Assembly (NCBI GenBank): GCA_900767025.1
Contig: CAAFXS010000105.1
Span: 19,812 to 83,811, forward strand
DNA: 64,000 nucleotides
Direction: 5' to 3'
DNA from: Clostridia bacterium
GTDB taxonomy: Bacteria > Bacillota > Clostridia > Oscillospirales > Acutalibacteraceae
The notes below the pieces were generated by a model. The model had not been told where the DNA came from. It saw nothing but the letters and a program-made list of their open reading frames with translations, and did not search any database. The position numbers and the translations under genes are program-made. Shown here piece by piece: positions 8,501 through 16,695 of this stretch. Position 1 is the stretch's first letter. Every line of letters begins with the position of its first letter.

Positions 8501-10486
8501 CAGTGAAACGCTGACGGTTTCGGCACCGCTTTCGCTGTAAAAAACATTATCGTCAACAGAGGTGATACCCTCCGTTATTATAAGTGCGTTTAGACCCTTG
8601 GAGGAGATAAAGCCTGCAATATTGAAAGCATTGCCGTTAAAATCCTTAAAGGTAGCCGTCAGCTTGCCGGTGCCGTTAATTATCAGCCTTTTTGAGTCTT
8701 GGTCATAAAGCCAGGTACCATTTTCCCAGGTGCCCTTGTTACATTCGGCATAATCCTCCTCATTGCCCGGATCAACATAGTCACCGAAGGCTATGAATTT
8801 GATACCGTATACCTCTGCATAGCCCTGTGCCGATGATTTTTCCTCACCGATAATTTCGGTAAGATAGGTTTTAGAATTATCATCACTCAGGCAAAAAGGA
8901 TTATATTCTGTAAATCTTGTGCTTTTTTCGTTAAAAATCACTCTTGTTAAATTGATATCGTCACAAAATGCATATTTGTAAATTGTCTTTGTACCCTCAG
9001 GAATAATCAGTGAGTTTAAATTAAGGCAATTTGCAAAGGCATATTCATTGATGTAGTTAAGGCTGATGCCCTGAGCAAAATTAATCCTTTTTATTGCAGA
9101 GCCGTAAAAAGCATATCGTCCGATATTTGTTACGCTTTTGGGAATTGTGATTTCCTCCAAAGCCGACTCGCGAAAGCAAAAATCGGATATTCTTGTTATG
9201 CTTTCAGGCAGAGTAACCCTTGTCAGCTTTTTACAGCATTCGAAAGCACCTGTTTCAATAAACACATTGGGGTTACCGAAAACTGCCTCTGTTATGCCTG
9301 AATATGCGAATGCGTTGCTACCCACATTTTCTACCGAAGCCGGCAATGGTGAAAAGGTTGTGTTTTCATCCATCCAAAATGCACTGGGACCTATTTTTTT
9401 AATTTTGTCGGTAAACTCTATGTGCTTTAGCTTTGGACATTCACCGAAGCCTGATATATATGTTGTGTTTTCATTAAGCTTTACCGTTTCAAGATTAGTA
9501 CATCCCCCAAATCCATTTACTGCAACAATATTTGTTTTTGTAAAATCCAGGGAGGTTATACCGTCACAGCCTGAAAATGCGGCGCCTTTTATTTCGGTAA
9601 TGCTATCGCCGAGGAAATCAATAGAGGTTACATTTTTACAGTTTTCAAACATTCCTTCCGGAACATAGCTAAAGGAGTCGGGCAAATCAATTTTTGAAAC
9701 AAGAGTACCGCTTGCCGCATATGAACCGATTTCGGTAACAGACTCGGGGATAATCAGCTCTGAAATATTAGTATCCTCAAAAGCAGAAGCACCGATTGTT
9801 GTTACACCCTTTGGGATTTCAATTTCTTCAAGCTTTGAGCGAACGAACATACCCATGGATATTTCCGTCACTGCGGCAGGTATTTTAAACCTTTTAATCT
9901 CGCTTACCCGGAATGCATAATCACCGATGGTTCTTACCGTGTCGGGTAACACAAGCTCGTCAAGAGGGAATTCCGCAAAGGCACGAGTTCCCACAGTCTC
10001 AAGTGCCGAGCCCTCCTCAAAGGTAACGGATTTCAGCTTTTTGTATACAACGCCTGAAATATGGGAATTAAAATTTTTAATGCTTTTGCCGAGAATAAGA
10101 TGCTCAAAATTAAAGGTGCAGTATTGCTCCCTTTTCACACCGCCATCATCAATAATTGTATAAAGCGGGAGAGGTGCACGGTCAAAGTTATAATTTATTC
10201 TTCCGTTTTCCCCGATTTCCCTGACTGCACCGTAAGCGTCACGGGTGCTTTCAATATTCACACCGTCCATATACACAGTGGAGGTTTCAGCATCATAGCT
10301 CCAGGTACAAAACTCATTTGTACCGCTTGCGCTTTGGTCATCAGGCAAATTAACAATATCCACATATTCATAGCCGTCATACCAGTCTATATCCTCCAGC
10401 ACAACTGCCAACGCCTCCATAGGTATTGCCGCTGTTATCATCATAAGCGCTAAAAACACCGCCATACACTTTTTTATGCGTTTCAT
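5585..10486 (-). CDS. Giant secreted BspA-type LRR protein with C-terminal dockerin
   Basis: A 1633-residue exoprotein. A signal peptide covers about residues 1-27 (KRIKKC, a hydrophobic run, then a cut near EALA). Residues from about 130 to 1340 are tandem LRR_5 (BspA/Treponema-type) repeats, seen as recurring units such as GxxAFxxCxxLxxIxLPxxVxxIGxxAF. Next come a Cys-pair segment (CEYCSEIL, FTCTKCGES), a carboxypeptidase-regulatory-like beta domain, and at the end a type I dockerin. The dockerin shows two calcium-loop repeats, DFNKDGRVDDDDLEMF and DFNHDGYINAIDFRII. Dockerins bind cohesins on scaffoldins, so this protein probably docks to a cell-surface complex encoded elsewhere. The ATG overlaps the stop of the upstream membrane LRR gene (ATGA), and AAAGGAGAACG is the ribosome-binding site. 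Ligand unknown. Confidence 0.9.
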   Translation of the reverse strand: MKRIKKCMAVFLALMMITAAIPMEALAVVLEDIDWYDGYEYVDIVNLPDDQSASGTNEFCTWSYDAETSTVYMDGVNIESTRDAYGAVREIGENGRINYNFDRAPLPLYTIIDDGGVKREQYCTFNFEHLILGKSIKNFNSHISGVVYKKLKSVTFEEGSALETVGTRAFAEFPLDELVLPDTVRTIGDYAFRVSEIKRFKIPAAVTEISMGMFVRSKLEEIEIPKGVTTIGASAFEDTNISELIIPESVTEIGSYAASGTLVSKIDLPDSFSYVPEGMFENCKNVTSIDFLGDSITEIKGAAFSGCDGITSLDFTKTNIVAVNGFGGCTNLETVKLNENTTYISGFGECPKLKHIEFTDKIKKIGPSAFWMDENTTFSPLPASVENVGSNAFAYSGITEAVFGNPNVFIETGAFECCKKLTRVTLPESITRISDFCFRESALEEITIPKSVTNIGRYAFYGSAIKRINFAQGISLNYINEYAFANCLNLNSLIIPEGTKTIYKYAFCDDINLTRVIFNEKSTRFTEYNPFCLSDDNSKTYLTEIIGEEKSSAQGYAEVYGIKFIAFGDYVDPGNEEDYAECNKGTWENGTWLYDQDSKRLIINGTGKLTATFKDFNGNAFNIAGFISSKGLNALIITEGITSVDDNVFYSESGAETVSVSLPSTLTSIGTGSFKNIKAQSVNIKGNITSMGANAFYGSEINTIDLSGCSIKSISAYAFANCRNLTSVKLPDTVTEICDGAFYNTGLTSVGLGENVATLGKRAFGNCTALINIKIENDNISIYESTSNRADNSFGYDADGNLIIFNYRKATVVENALTVDASVNSNAFKYAEENALVALGDSKNADLSGYMKDSNSIKWHYYADTKVLYVQGVYNLSSYAFKSVNYDTDKTRYLSGGDGVFRLNDGTPVENLDVDLLYICSGVKIAVADFSQINPRYVHFAETVTAVGGFENCTNLKMINLPDNVTSIYDNTFKNCRGLVKATLGKGCKGIPHGCFENCTSLKEVNYDNALTIGARAFYQCSGLEEIIIPKSVIDIKSEAFASCVGVKKITLNGGTGNIERLAFSAMPFCTQIIINTEWDENTKRANDSFYNIGLSSTGVELATGDDVVNPDFSGFKDVYKQSKTKITSIHFGKNVDLSYIAFAPELTYLKVFTVSSENRHMYVYENNLYYDDVLVLANPNVHRIVIKDGTKTIGSGAFENSVAMFIGLPESVTEIQEYAFAQMENLRRIDLSNNLRSVLDYAFYKCENLMSIEFPSMVNTIGSHCFDGCTSLEYVVLPNRITAIEPYTFYYCTALQNIVIPKLVNTVGESAFGGCKSMQNIFLWRTAANLKTMWLSGWRSYLTIHTPVGSAAYTFAKNNNINCTTYASSVAFGEVCDAQLEADGQFVDICRDGHGETDYLIVYEPDCENDGYIIGVCEYCSEILEEIHETATGHSYAVTADIEPTETTRGVKQFTCTKCGESYCEYTEPLGPGADTAVYTVTGRVIYDTKGMTKQEAPVRKADVVIDGNTVATTNDEGVFTLELETGSYVAEIRYTYGYTRTVGIVVEDEDIDYQTPITIVGCDFNKDGRVDDDDLEMFSFIISSQKDDPSYLDYADFNHDGYINAIDFRIIKGFSGTSAGTYEYPIITIQK

Positions 10487-12453
10487 ATTTCGTTCTCCTT
10501 TATCAGATTGTATCTAAGTCCGTTTTGCTCGGCAAATGCCTGAGCCGTGCTGTTTTCGTAAACATTAAGTGTTGTCCGTCTGCTTTTGTAAAATGCCATT
10601 TCGGCTATTTCAACATTTTTGCTTTCAAAGGTAATTGAACGCAAGGTTGTTGAATAAATTGCGTAGTCGCCTATGTACTCAACGCTTGAGGGAATAGTCA
10701 GCTCGGTTACATCAAAGCCCCTGAAGGCAGACTGATTAATCCGCCTTACTCCGTTTTCAATCGTCAGTGACATAAAGTCAACACCGTTAAAGCAGGAGGC
10801 AGGCACAGTCTCAATGCAACCGGGTATTATTACTTCGGTAATACCCTCGCAGTTGTCAAAGGCAAATTCGCCAAGGGATTTAAAGCTTTCTCCTATCCTG
10901 CCGAACTCCACAGAGGCGCAGTAGGAAAATGCAGATGCACCCACATTTTCAAGCCTTGGAATAGCATCAAAATTCATCAGCTCATTATCGCTGAAGGCAC
11001 CGTAGCCAACATTTTTGATATTTTCCGCACCGTAGACATTGATTAAGCCAAAGCAATTGCAAAATGCCATTTCGCCCACGGTGTCAACCCTGCCTGCAAG
11101 CACAACGGTTTCAAGATGCATACAGCCGTTGCACACTCTGTCAGGCACGGCGGTAATGCCTTCAGGTAACTTAAAATAGGTGATACCTGTTTTTTCAAAG
11201 GCGCCGTTACCCATTTGGGTGAGTAAATCACTGTAGGTCACATCAGTTAAATTGCCGTCATTCCTAAAAGCATTTTCACCTATTGAGATTACATTAGGTG
11301 TATTGCACCGGCCAAGATTCAGGCAATCCTCAAAGGCTCCGGGATAAATCACCCTTGCACTGTCAGATGCAAAGGAGGTTATATCCGAATTTTTAAAGGG
11401 CTTGCCTGTGATTGCATAAACGCTGTTTCCGTCAATTTCATCGGCAACAACATTTTTGCTTTCTCCCTTGTAAGCGGTGATGTAGGCTCCCTTATCGGCA
11501 AGCAGATATTCCCATTGCGAATTACTGCATATTTGAGAATTCCTGGTAGCCTCATCAGGTCTTACGGTTATATCAACCGTTACGGTACAAGCCTTATAGG
11601 TTACCGACAGGGTGTAATTTGCAGTAACATTCATATCAAGATTTCGTGAGTATGCACAGTCCTTTAAGGGAACCGCCCTTTCTGAATTATCACTGTACTG
11701 TGCGTAAACGGTCAAGCCGTCATATGTCAGCTCCTCACCGAAAATGTAGGCGGTTTTAAAATGCCTGAACTCTGCCCTGATGCCCGTAAACACAGGCTCA
11801 TCGGAGGGCTTTTCGTAAGGGTCGGTGGGCTCTGTTACCTTAACGGTTGTGTTAACAGGTCTGTATTTATTGTTACTTTCAGTTGTTTCGGTAACAGCTT
11901 CGGATTTTGTTGTTTCAGCCTTTTCCCACTTAACCGATCTTTCCGTTGTTACCTGCGAAACTTTTGTTGCTGGACGCGTTGTTGTTTCCTTAACAGGAAC
12001 AAAAACCTCCGTGTTCAATTCTCCGTTATTGTTATTGTTATCGTCATCATCATTTCTGAAAACAGACGCAATGGAGCTTGTAATTTCTTTTACAATATCA
12101 ACTCCGGTAACCGCTTTGACAGCAGCATTGACGGTAAATGTACTGGTTGCAATCATTGCTGCCACAATAGCGGCTCGAAGCGCAATATTCAGTTTTTTCC
12201 ATGAGCTTCTTTGGGGATTAACAATTTGCTTAATGCTGTTACAGGTCAGCACAAGGTGCAGCACAGGTGCCGAGGATTTGTCATATTCAAGCTCACTGAT
12301 AGCATTAACGCAATCGTCAATTAAATCGCAATCAGGGTTTTCTTTTTCAAGCTCTTCATCAATTACCTGATTTAAAAATTCAATCAAATCAATATTTGAT
12401 TTTGATTCTTCAAGTAATGCCGTAAGATTTCTTTCATTTACCGTGATTTCCAC
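10483..12453 (-). CDS. Membrane-anchored Ig/LRR protein, putative anti-sigma sensor
   Basis: A 656-residue protein with this order: cytoplasmic acidic helical N-terminus (1-84, with DLIDDCVNAISELEYD), one transmembrane helix (about 88-110), an Asp/Asn run (135-143), a Thr/Ser/Pro-rich stalk (150-220), a bacterial Ig-like (Big_3 type) domain (about 222-297, with AYIFGEELTYDGLTVYAQYS), then LRR_5 repeats (about 310-650). There is no signal peptide, which suggests an N-in/C-out topology. The start is GTG with GGAGG eight bases upstream, two bases beyond the stop of the sigma-factor gene. Its place directly after a sigma factor, with a cytoplasmic segment before the membrane, suggests it binds that sigma factor and senses an outside signal (inference by analogy with RsgI-type anti-sigma factors). 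No known anti-sigma domain is recognised. Confidence 0.8.
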   Translation of the reverse strand: MEITVNERNLTALLEESKSNIDLIEFLNQVIDEELEKENPDCDLIDDCVNAISELEYDKSSAPVLHLVLTCNSIKQIVNPQRSSWKKLNIALRAAIVAAMIATSTFTVNAAVKAVTGVDIVKEITSSIASVFRNDDDDNNNNNGELNTEVFVPVKETTTRPATKVSQVTTERSVKWEKAETTKSEAVTETTESNNKYRPVNTTVKVTEPTDPYEKPSDEPVFTGIRAEFRHFKTAYIFGEELTYDGLTVYAQYSDNSERAVPLKDCAYSRNLDMNVTANYTLSVTYKACTVTVDITVRPDEATRNSQICSNSQWEYLLADKGAYITAYKGESKNVVADEIDGNSVYAITGKPFKNSDITSFASDSARVIYPGAFEDCLNLGRCNTPNVISIGENAFRNDGNLTDVTYSDLLTQMGNGAFEKTGITYFKLPEGITAVPDRVCNGCMHLETVVLAGRVDTVGEMAFCNCFGLINVYGAENIKNVGYGAFSDNELMNFDAIPRLENVGASAFSYCASVEFGRIGESFKSLGEFAFDNCEGITEVIIPGCIETVPASCFNGVDFMSLTIENGVRRINQSAFRGFDVTELTIPSSVEYIGDYAIYSTTLRSITFESKNVEIAEMAFYKSRRTTLNVYENSTAQAFAEQNGLRYNLIKENEI

Positions 12454-12454
12454 A

Positions 12455-13006
12455 CTAACTGCCTCCTTTCCTAAATTCTGTTAATACCGGATCGACTAAA
12501 TTTTTTACTTTCGTTCTAAGCCTTGATGTTCTGTTTGCAACAGCAGACGGCGGTATACCGAGGATAATACCAATCTCCTTAAGCGAGCGTTTTTCTATGT
12601 ATTTCAGTCGGTATAATTCTTTTTCCTTTTCATTAAGCTGAGCCAACAGGATTTCCTTGGCTTTTTCAATGTTAATGCCTATATCCTGCTCCTGCTCAAA
12701 TTCGTCTTCAACATATACTGCTTTGCCTTCAGCCTCATCAAGACTTTGGGTGTGCATGGCATTTTTAATGTGTTTTTCTTTAGCCTTCAGCACCATTATG
12801 TTAGCCGTTTTGTAAAGGAACGCCCTGGGGTTATCAAACTGTTCGCCGTCAAGGAGCTTTCGGTAAAACAGGCAAAAGGTTTCCTGCACACAGTCGTTAG
12901 TCATATCCACTGCATCGCCCAAACGAACGGCACAAAACTTTTCAATAGCCTTGCTGTACCGTGAAAATGACAGCTCAAGCTGCTCATCTGCATAGGACTT
13001 GCCCAC
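12455..13006 (-). CDS. ECF-like sigma-70 family RNA polymerase sigma factor
   Basis: A 183-residue sigma factor with only regions 2 and 4. Region 2 is near FSRYSKAIEKFCAVRLGD and VQETFCLFYRKL (about residues 12-75). Region 4 is near LNEKEKELYRLKYIE and SLKEIGIILGIPPSAV, a helix-turn-helix for the -35 element (about 122-170). The start chosen is GTG at 13004-13006, because GGAGGGAA lies six bases before it; an ATG 18 bases upstream would read through that site. It is the first gene of the operon with the membrane LRR protein (one-base gap) and the LRR-dockerin protein, so its likely job is to control them or a wider set of surface genes. No obvious self-type promoter could be identified upstream. 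Confidence 0.88.
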   Translation of the reverse strand: MGKSYADEQLELSFSRYSKAIEKFCAVRLGDAVDMTNDCVQETFCLFYRKLLDGEQFDNPRAFLYKTANIMVLKAKEKHIKNAMHTQSLDEAEGKAVYVEDEFEQEQDIGINIEKAKEILLAQLNEKEKELYRLKYIEKRSLKEIGIILGIPPSAVANRTSRLRTKVKNLVDPVLTEFRKGGS

Positions 13007-13163
13007 AGCGTTCCCTCCTTTCAATTCAAAGTCAAATTTGGCTTTTCATATATTAGTCCGTGAAAATACCAAATATATCAAAAATTTCTGCCTTTTTAAA
13101 TATACCACATTACACCTGTGTAATAAAGTGATAAATCCGTTAATAAAATAGTATAATACCCTC

Positions 13164-13192
13164 TTGCCAAGTCGTGTGTTAAGTGGTAGAAT
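13164..13192 (+). promoter_or_regulatory. Sigma-A type promoter of typA
   Basis: TTGCCA (13164-13169), a 17-base spacer, then TAGAAT (13187-13192). The typA start codon lies about 30 bases after the -10 box. Confidence 0.6.
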
Positions 13193-13224
13193 ACAAGCGA
13201 TTGTTTTAATATGAAGGTGATGAA

Positions 13225-15048
13225 TTGACAAAGATAGAAAATTTGCGCAACATAGCGATAATCGCCCATGTTGACCACGGCAAAACAACACTTGTAGACG
13301 AGATGCTCCACCAAAGCGGTATCTTCCGTGATAACGAGGAGGTTGCCGAAAGAGTTATGGACTCCAACGACCTTGAAAGAGAAAGGGGTATCACAATTCT
13401 TTCAAAAAACACCTCAATACATTATAAGGACACTAAAATTAACATAGTTGACACACCGGGTCACGCTGATTTCGGCGGTGAGGTTGAGCGTATTCTCACA
13501 ATGGTTGACGGCGTTCTCCTTCTTGTTGACGCCTTTGAGGGCTGTATGCCGCAAACAAGATTTGTTCTTAAAAAAGCTCTGGGTCTTAACAAAACTCCCT
13601 TGGTGGTTGTTAACAAAATTGACCGTGACGGTGCAAGGCCCGAGGAGGTTGTGGACGAGGTACTTGACCTTTTCATTGAGCTTGGCGCCAGCGATGAGCA
13701 AATTGAATTTCCCGTTGTTTATGCATCTGCAAGAAACGGTTATTCAAGCCTTGACCCTAATGACCGTCAGGGTGATATGCGTCCTTTACTTGACGCAATT
13801 CTTGAGCATATTCCCTGCCCGGAGGGTGATATTGACGGCCCTGCACAGATACTTTTCAGCTCTCTTGAGTATGACGATTATGTTGGCAGAATCGGTATCG
13901 GCAGAGTTGAAAGAGGAACAATTAAGGTTAACACTCCTTATGTGCTTTGCAGGCAGGACGGCACACAGGAAAACATTAAATTTTCAAAAATATATCAGTT
14001 CGAGGGCCTTAAAAGAGTTGACTGCACCCAGGCAAAATGCGGTGATTTGGTAAGCGTTGCAGGTGTTGCAGACCTGAACATAGGCGAAACCGCCTGCGAC
14101 CCCGAATGTGTTGAGCCCTTGCCTTTTGTAAAAATAGACGAGCCTACCATTTCAATGAATTTCATTGTTAACGATTCCCCCTTTGCAGGCAGAGAGGGCA
14201 AGTATGTTACCTCAAGAAATCTCCGTGACAGGCTTTTCAAGGAGGTTGAAACCAATGTTTCAATGCGTGTTGAGGAAACGGACAGCATGGACACCTTTAA
14301 GGTATCCGGCAGAGGTGAGCTTCACCTTTCAATCCTTATTGAAACCATGCGCAGAGAGAATTATGAATTTCAGGTATCCCGTCCTCAGGTAATTATGAAA
14401 AAGGATGAAAAGGGCAGAACCCTTGAACCCATAGAGCTTGCAATTATCGAGGTGCCCGAGGAATATGTGGGCTCGGTTATGGAAAAGCTTTGCTCACGCA
14501 AGGGCGAAATTGAAAATATGGACACCCGCTCAACAGGCATGACCCACCTTGAAATCAAAATCCCCTCCCGCGGCTTAATCGGTTACAGAAGCGAATTTCT
14601 TACCGACACCAACGGCAACGGAATTATGAATCAGCTTTTTGTTGGATATGAGGAATACAAGGGCGATATTGCCACAAGGAGCAGAGGCTCAATCGTTGTT
14701 CACGAAACAGGCACCACCACAGGCTACGGTCTTTGGAACACCCAGGACAGAGGCAAGCTGTTCCTTGGACCCGGTGTTGAGGTTTACGAGGGTATGATTG
14801 CAGGCGAATGTGCAAAGGACGAGGATATTGTTTGCAATGTCTGCAAGAAAAAGCATGTAACAAATACCCGAGCAAGCGGCAGTGACGAGGCGTTAAAGCT
14901 TGTTCCACCCACTACCCTGTCCCTTGAACAGAGTATGGAGTTCCTTGCCGACGACGAATTGCTGGAGGTTACACCCAAATCCCTGAGATTGAGAAAAACA
15001 ATTCTTGACAAATCTCTCCGCCTCAAAGCCGAGAGCAGAAAAAAATAA
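13225..15048 (+). CDS. typA: Ribosome-associated translational GTPase TypA/BipA
   Basis: A 607-residue GTPase of the EF-G superfamily that binds the ribosome and helps large-subunit assembly and stress adaptation. G1 is HVDHGKTT (about residues 14-21), the switch I region ends in RERGITI, G3 is DTPGHADFGGEV, G4 is NKID. EF-G-like domains III and V and the BipA-specific C-terminal domain follow (for example FLTDTNGNGIMN and GLWNTQDRGKLF). The start is TTG at 13225 with AAGGTGA a few bases before it; the nearby ATG at 13220 runs into a stop after two codons. It is followed 20 bases later by hemW and probably cotranscribed with it. Confidence 0.95.
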   Translation: MTKIENLRNIAIIAHVDHGKTTLVDEMLHQSGIFRDNEEVAERVMDSNDLERERGITILSKNTSIHYKDTKINIVDTPGHADFGGEVERILTMVDGVLLLVDAFEGCMPQTRFVLKKALGLNKTPLVVVNKIDRDGARPEEVVDEVLDLFIELGASDEQIEFPVVYASARNGYSSLDPNDRQGDMRPLLDAILEHIPCPEGDIDGPAQILFSSLEYDDYVGRIGIGRVERGTIKVNTPYVLCRQDGTQENIKFSKIYQFEGLKRVDCTQAKCGDLVSVAGVADLNIGETACDPECVEPLPFVKIDEPTISMNFIVNDSPFAGREGKYVTSRNLRDRLFKEVETNVSMRVEETDSMDTFKVSGRGELHLSILIETMRRENYEFQVSRPQVIMKKDEKGRTLEPIELAIIEVPEEYVGSVMEKLCSRKGEIENMDTRSTGMTHLEIKIPSRGLIGYRSEFLTDTNGNGIMNQLFVGYEEYKGDIATRSRGSIVVHETGTTTGYGLWNTQDRGKLFLGPGVEVYEGMIAGECAKDEDIVCNVCKKKHVTNTRASGSDEALKLVPPTTLSLEQSMEFLADDELLEVTPKSLRLRKTILDKSLRLKAESRKK

Positions 15049-15068
15049 TTTAAAAGGAGTGTGATAAT

Positions 15069-16097
15069 ATGGGCGCAGGTTTATATTTTCACATTCCTTT
15101 TTGCCGTTTTAAGTGTCCCTACTGTGATTTTTACAGTGTGAAATACGAAAAGGAGCTTGCTGAAAAATATACAGACAGGCTTATTGAAGAAATAAAAAAA
15201 TACAACGGCCGCTTTGACACAATTTATTTCGGCGGAGGAACGCCGAGTATTATTGAACCCGAGCTTTTGGGCAAAATAATAACTGCATCAAAAAATCAAT
15301 TTGATATTTCGAAAAATGCGGAAATTACGGTTGAATGTAATCCCTCAAAAAATCTTGAAAGGGATTTTGAAAAATACGCTCAATACGGAATTAACCGCAT
15401 AAGCATCGGGATGCAAAGTGCAAGAAACGAGGAACGCTTTGCTCTTGGAAGGTCCGCAGGACAGCCGGAGGTTATGAAAGCCGTTAACGATGCGAAAAAA
15501 GCAGGCATTACTAACATCAGCCTTGACGTTATGCTTGGTACACCAAAGCAGACCCTTGAAAGCCTTGACGAAACCTTTGAGTTTATTGATAAAGCAAATG
15601 TCACCCATATCAGTGCATATATGCTTAAAATTGAGGAGGGTACAAAGTTTTTTGAATTAAAGGACAGGCTTGCCCTGCCTGATGAGGACACCACGGCTGA
15701 AATGTATCTTAAAACCGTTGACGAATTGAAAAAGCTTGGTTTTAATCAATATGAAATCAGCAATTTTGCCAAGCCCGGTTTTGAAAGCAAACACAATCTT
15801 AAATACTGGCTACTTGAGGATTATTTGGGCATCGGTGCATCGGCACATTCAATGTGGAGAGGTAAAAGATTTTATTATGACAGAAATCTCAACCTTATTG
15901 ACGACGGCACCGGAGGAAGTGACGAAGAAAAAATAATGCTTGGATTAAGGCTTACCGAAGGTATCGACAAATCACTTGTAACAAATGATTACAAAAAATT
16001 CGTAAAAATGGGTCTTATGACAGACAAGGGCGAAAAAATTTCTCTTACACCAAAGGGAATGCTGGTAAGTAATTTAATAATCAGCGAATTAATTTAG
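15069..16097 (+). CDS. hemW: Radical SAM heme chaperone HemW
   Basis: A 342-residue radical SAM protein starting MGAGLYFHIPFCRFKCPYCD. The cluster motif CxxxCxxC is C12-C16-C19, and the following residues CDFYS match HemW/HemN-like proteins. YFGGGTPS, ECNPS, SIGMQS and NYEISNFAKPG-like blocks are present. HemW family members bind heme and insert it into targets; they were long misnamed oxygen-independent coproporphyrinogen oxidases. The protein lacks a long HemN-type N-terminus. A GGAG site precedes the ATG. No haem-pathway gene is nearby, so the heme role rests on family knowledge only. Confidence 0.9.
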   Translation: MGAGLYFHIPFCRFKCPYCDFYSVKYEKELAEKYTDRLIEEIKKYNGRFDTIYFGGGTPSIIEPELLGKIITASKNQFDISKNAEITVECNPSKNLERDFEKYAQYGINRISIGMQSARNEERFALGRSAGQPEVMKAVNDAKKAGITNISLDVMLGTPKQTLESLDETFEFIDKANVTHISAYMLKIEEGTKFFELKDRLALPDEDTTAEMYLKTVDELKKLGFNQYEISNFAKPGFESKHNLKYWLLEDYLGIGASAHSMWRGKRFYYDRNLNLIDDGTGGSDEEKIMLGLRLTEGIDKSLVTNDYKKFVKMGLMTDKGEKISLTPKGMLVSNLIISELI

Positions 16098-16133
16098 CTC
16101 CTTTCGGCAACAATAAGCACGAAAGGAGTTTTT
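16098..16133 (+). terminator. Hairpin that is both a hemW terminator and a ribosome-binding-site trap
   Basis: CTCCTTTC (16098-16105) pairs perfectly with GAAAGGAG (16121-16128), followed by TTTTTATT. The stem plus T-run looks like an intrinsic terminator for hemW. Its 3' arm is also the Shine-Dalgarno sequence of the small gene starting at 16137. Confidence 0.7.
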
Positions 16134-16136
16134 ATT

Positions 16137-16295
16137 ATGCCCGATATGTTTAATCTAACACCGCAGATGCAGGAATATTTTGATGCCCTACCGGAAATGA
16201 TTCAGGAATCAATTATCCAAAGCGGTGCAAAAATCAACTCACTGGAGGATTTAAAGGCTATTGCAGAGGGTGCGCAGAAGGGTGCACAGGGATAA
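16137..16295 (+). CDS. Small helical protein of unknown function (52 aa)
   Basis: A short reading frame starting MPDMFNLTPQMQEYFDALPE and ending AEGAQKGAQG. AAAGGAG lies nine bases before the ATG. The composition (amphipathic, Gln/Glu/Ala rich, no Cys, no membrane segment) fits a small soluble helical protein. I do not recognise a named family. It overlaps the next frame by a few codons, so the pair looks translationally coupled. Its ribosome-binding site is the 3' arm of the preceding hairpin, so expression may depend on folding of that RNA. Confidence 0.65.
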   Translation: MPDMFNLTPQMQEYFDALPEMIQESIIQSGAKINSLEDLKAIAEGAQKGAQG

Positions 16296-16536
16296 GGAAA
16301 ATCCTCAGCAGACCATAAGCAGTCTTAACAATTTCAATGTTCCGTCAAAGACAGAAAAGCACAAAAAAAGCTATAAGGAAAAATATCAGCTTGACCCGTC
16401 AATAACAAATAAATATGCAAGCTGGGTAAGCAATCCCACCGTTCAGCCCGACGAAATAACCGAAATGGGCGTTCCCATTCCCGACGAGCTGAACACGGAA
16501 TTTTCAAAGGAATATCAAGAGGAAAATAAACTGTAA
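16282..16536 (+). CDS. Hypothetical small basic protein (about 85 aa)
   Basis: Overlaps the end of the 52-residue gene in another frame. The start is uncertain: TTG at 16261, GTG at 16270 or GTG at 16282 are in frame. GTG 16282 is favoured because AGAGGG lies about 11 bases upstream and it keeps a short overlap typical of coupled genes. The N-terminal half is Lys/Asn rich (KTEKHKKSYKEKYQLDPS); the second half carries EMGVPIPDELNTEF and is acidic. There are no membrane segments or cysteines. No family is recognised. A terminator follows directly, so the two small genes form the end of a transcript. Confidence 0.55.
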   Translation: MHRDKENPQQTISSLNNFNVPSKTEKHKKSYKEKYQLDPSITNKYASWVSNPTVQPDEITEMGVPIPDELNTEFSKEYQEENKL

Positions 16537-16550
16537 TCTGCTGAGGAAAG

Positions 16551-16578
16551 CACCGTCAGATATAATTGACGGTGTTTT
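16551..16578 (+). terminator. Intrinsic terminator after the small-gene pair
   Basis: CACCGTCA / TGACGGTG, an eight-base perfect stem with an eight-base loop, followed by TTTTAT. Confidence 0.8.
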
Positions 16579-16633
16579 ATTTATAAACAAAGTATAAATA
16601 TTAAAATTATGTAAAATAAATGTTAAAAAAATA

Positions 16634-16662
16634 TTGTTTTATCCTAACAGCAATGCTATAAT
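16634..16662 (+). promoter_or_regulatory. Strong promoter of the first GPH transporter
   Basis: TTGTTT (16634-16639), a 17-base spacer and a perfect TATAAT (16657-16662). Expected transcription start is near 16669, after the in-frame TTG at 16666, which argues for the ATG at 16696 as the true start. Confidence 0.7.
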
Positions 16663-16695
16663 GAATTGAAAAAATTTTGGAAATGGGGTTATCTT

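Noticed and set aside
5819..12370. Several plus-strand frames of 60-180 codons opposite the LRR genes
   Set aside because: They lie inside long minus-strand genes with clear domains, lack ribosome-binding sites and have Cys/His/Ser-rich compositions typical of antisense shadows.
12455..13024. Upstream ATG start (13022-13024) for the sigma factor
   Set aside because: It would overlap the GGAGGG site that is well spaced for the GTG at 13004-13006.
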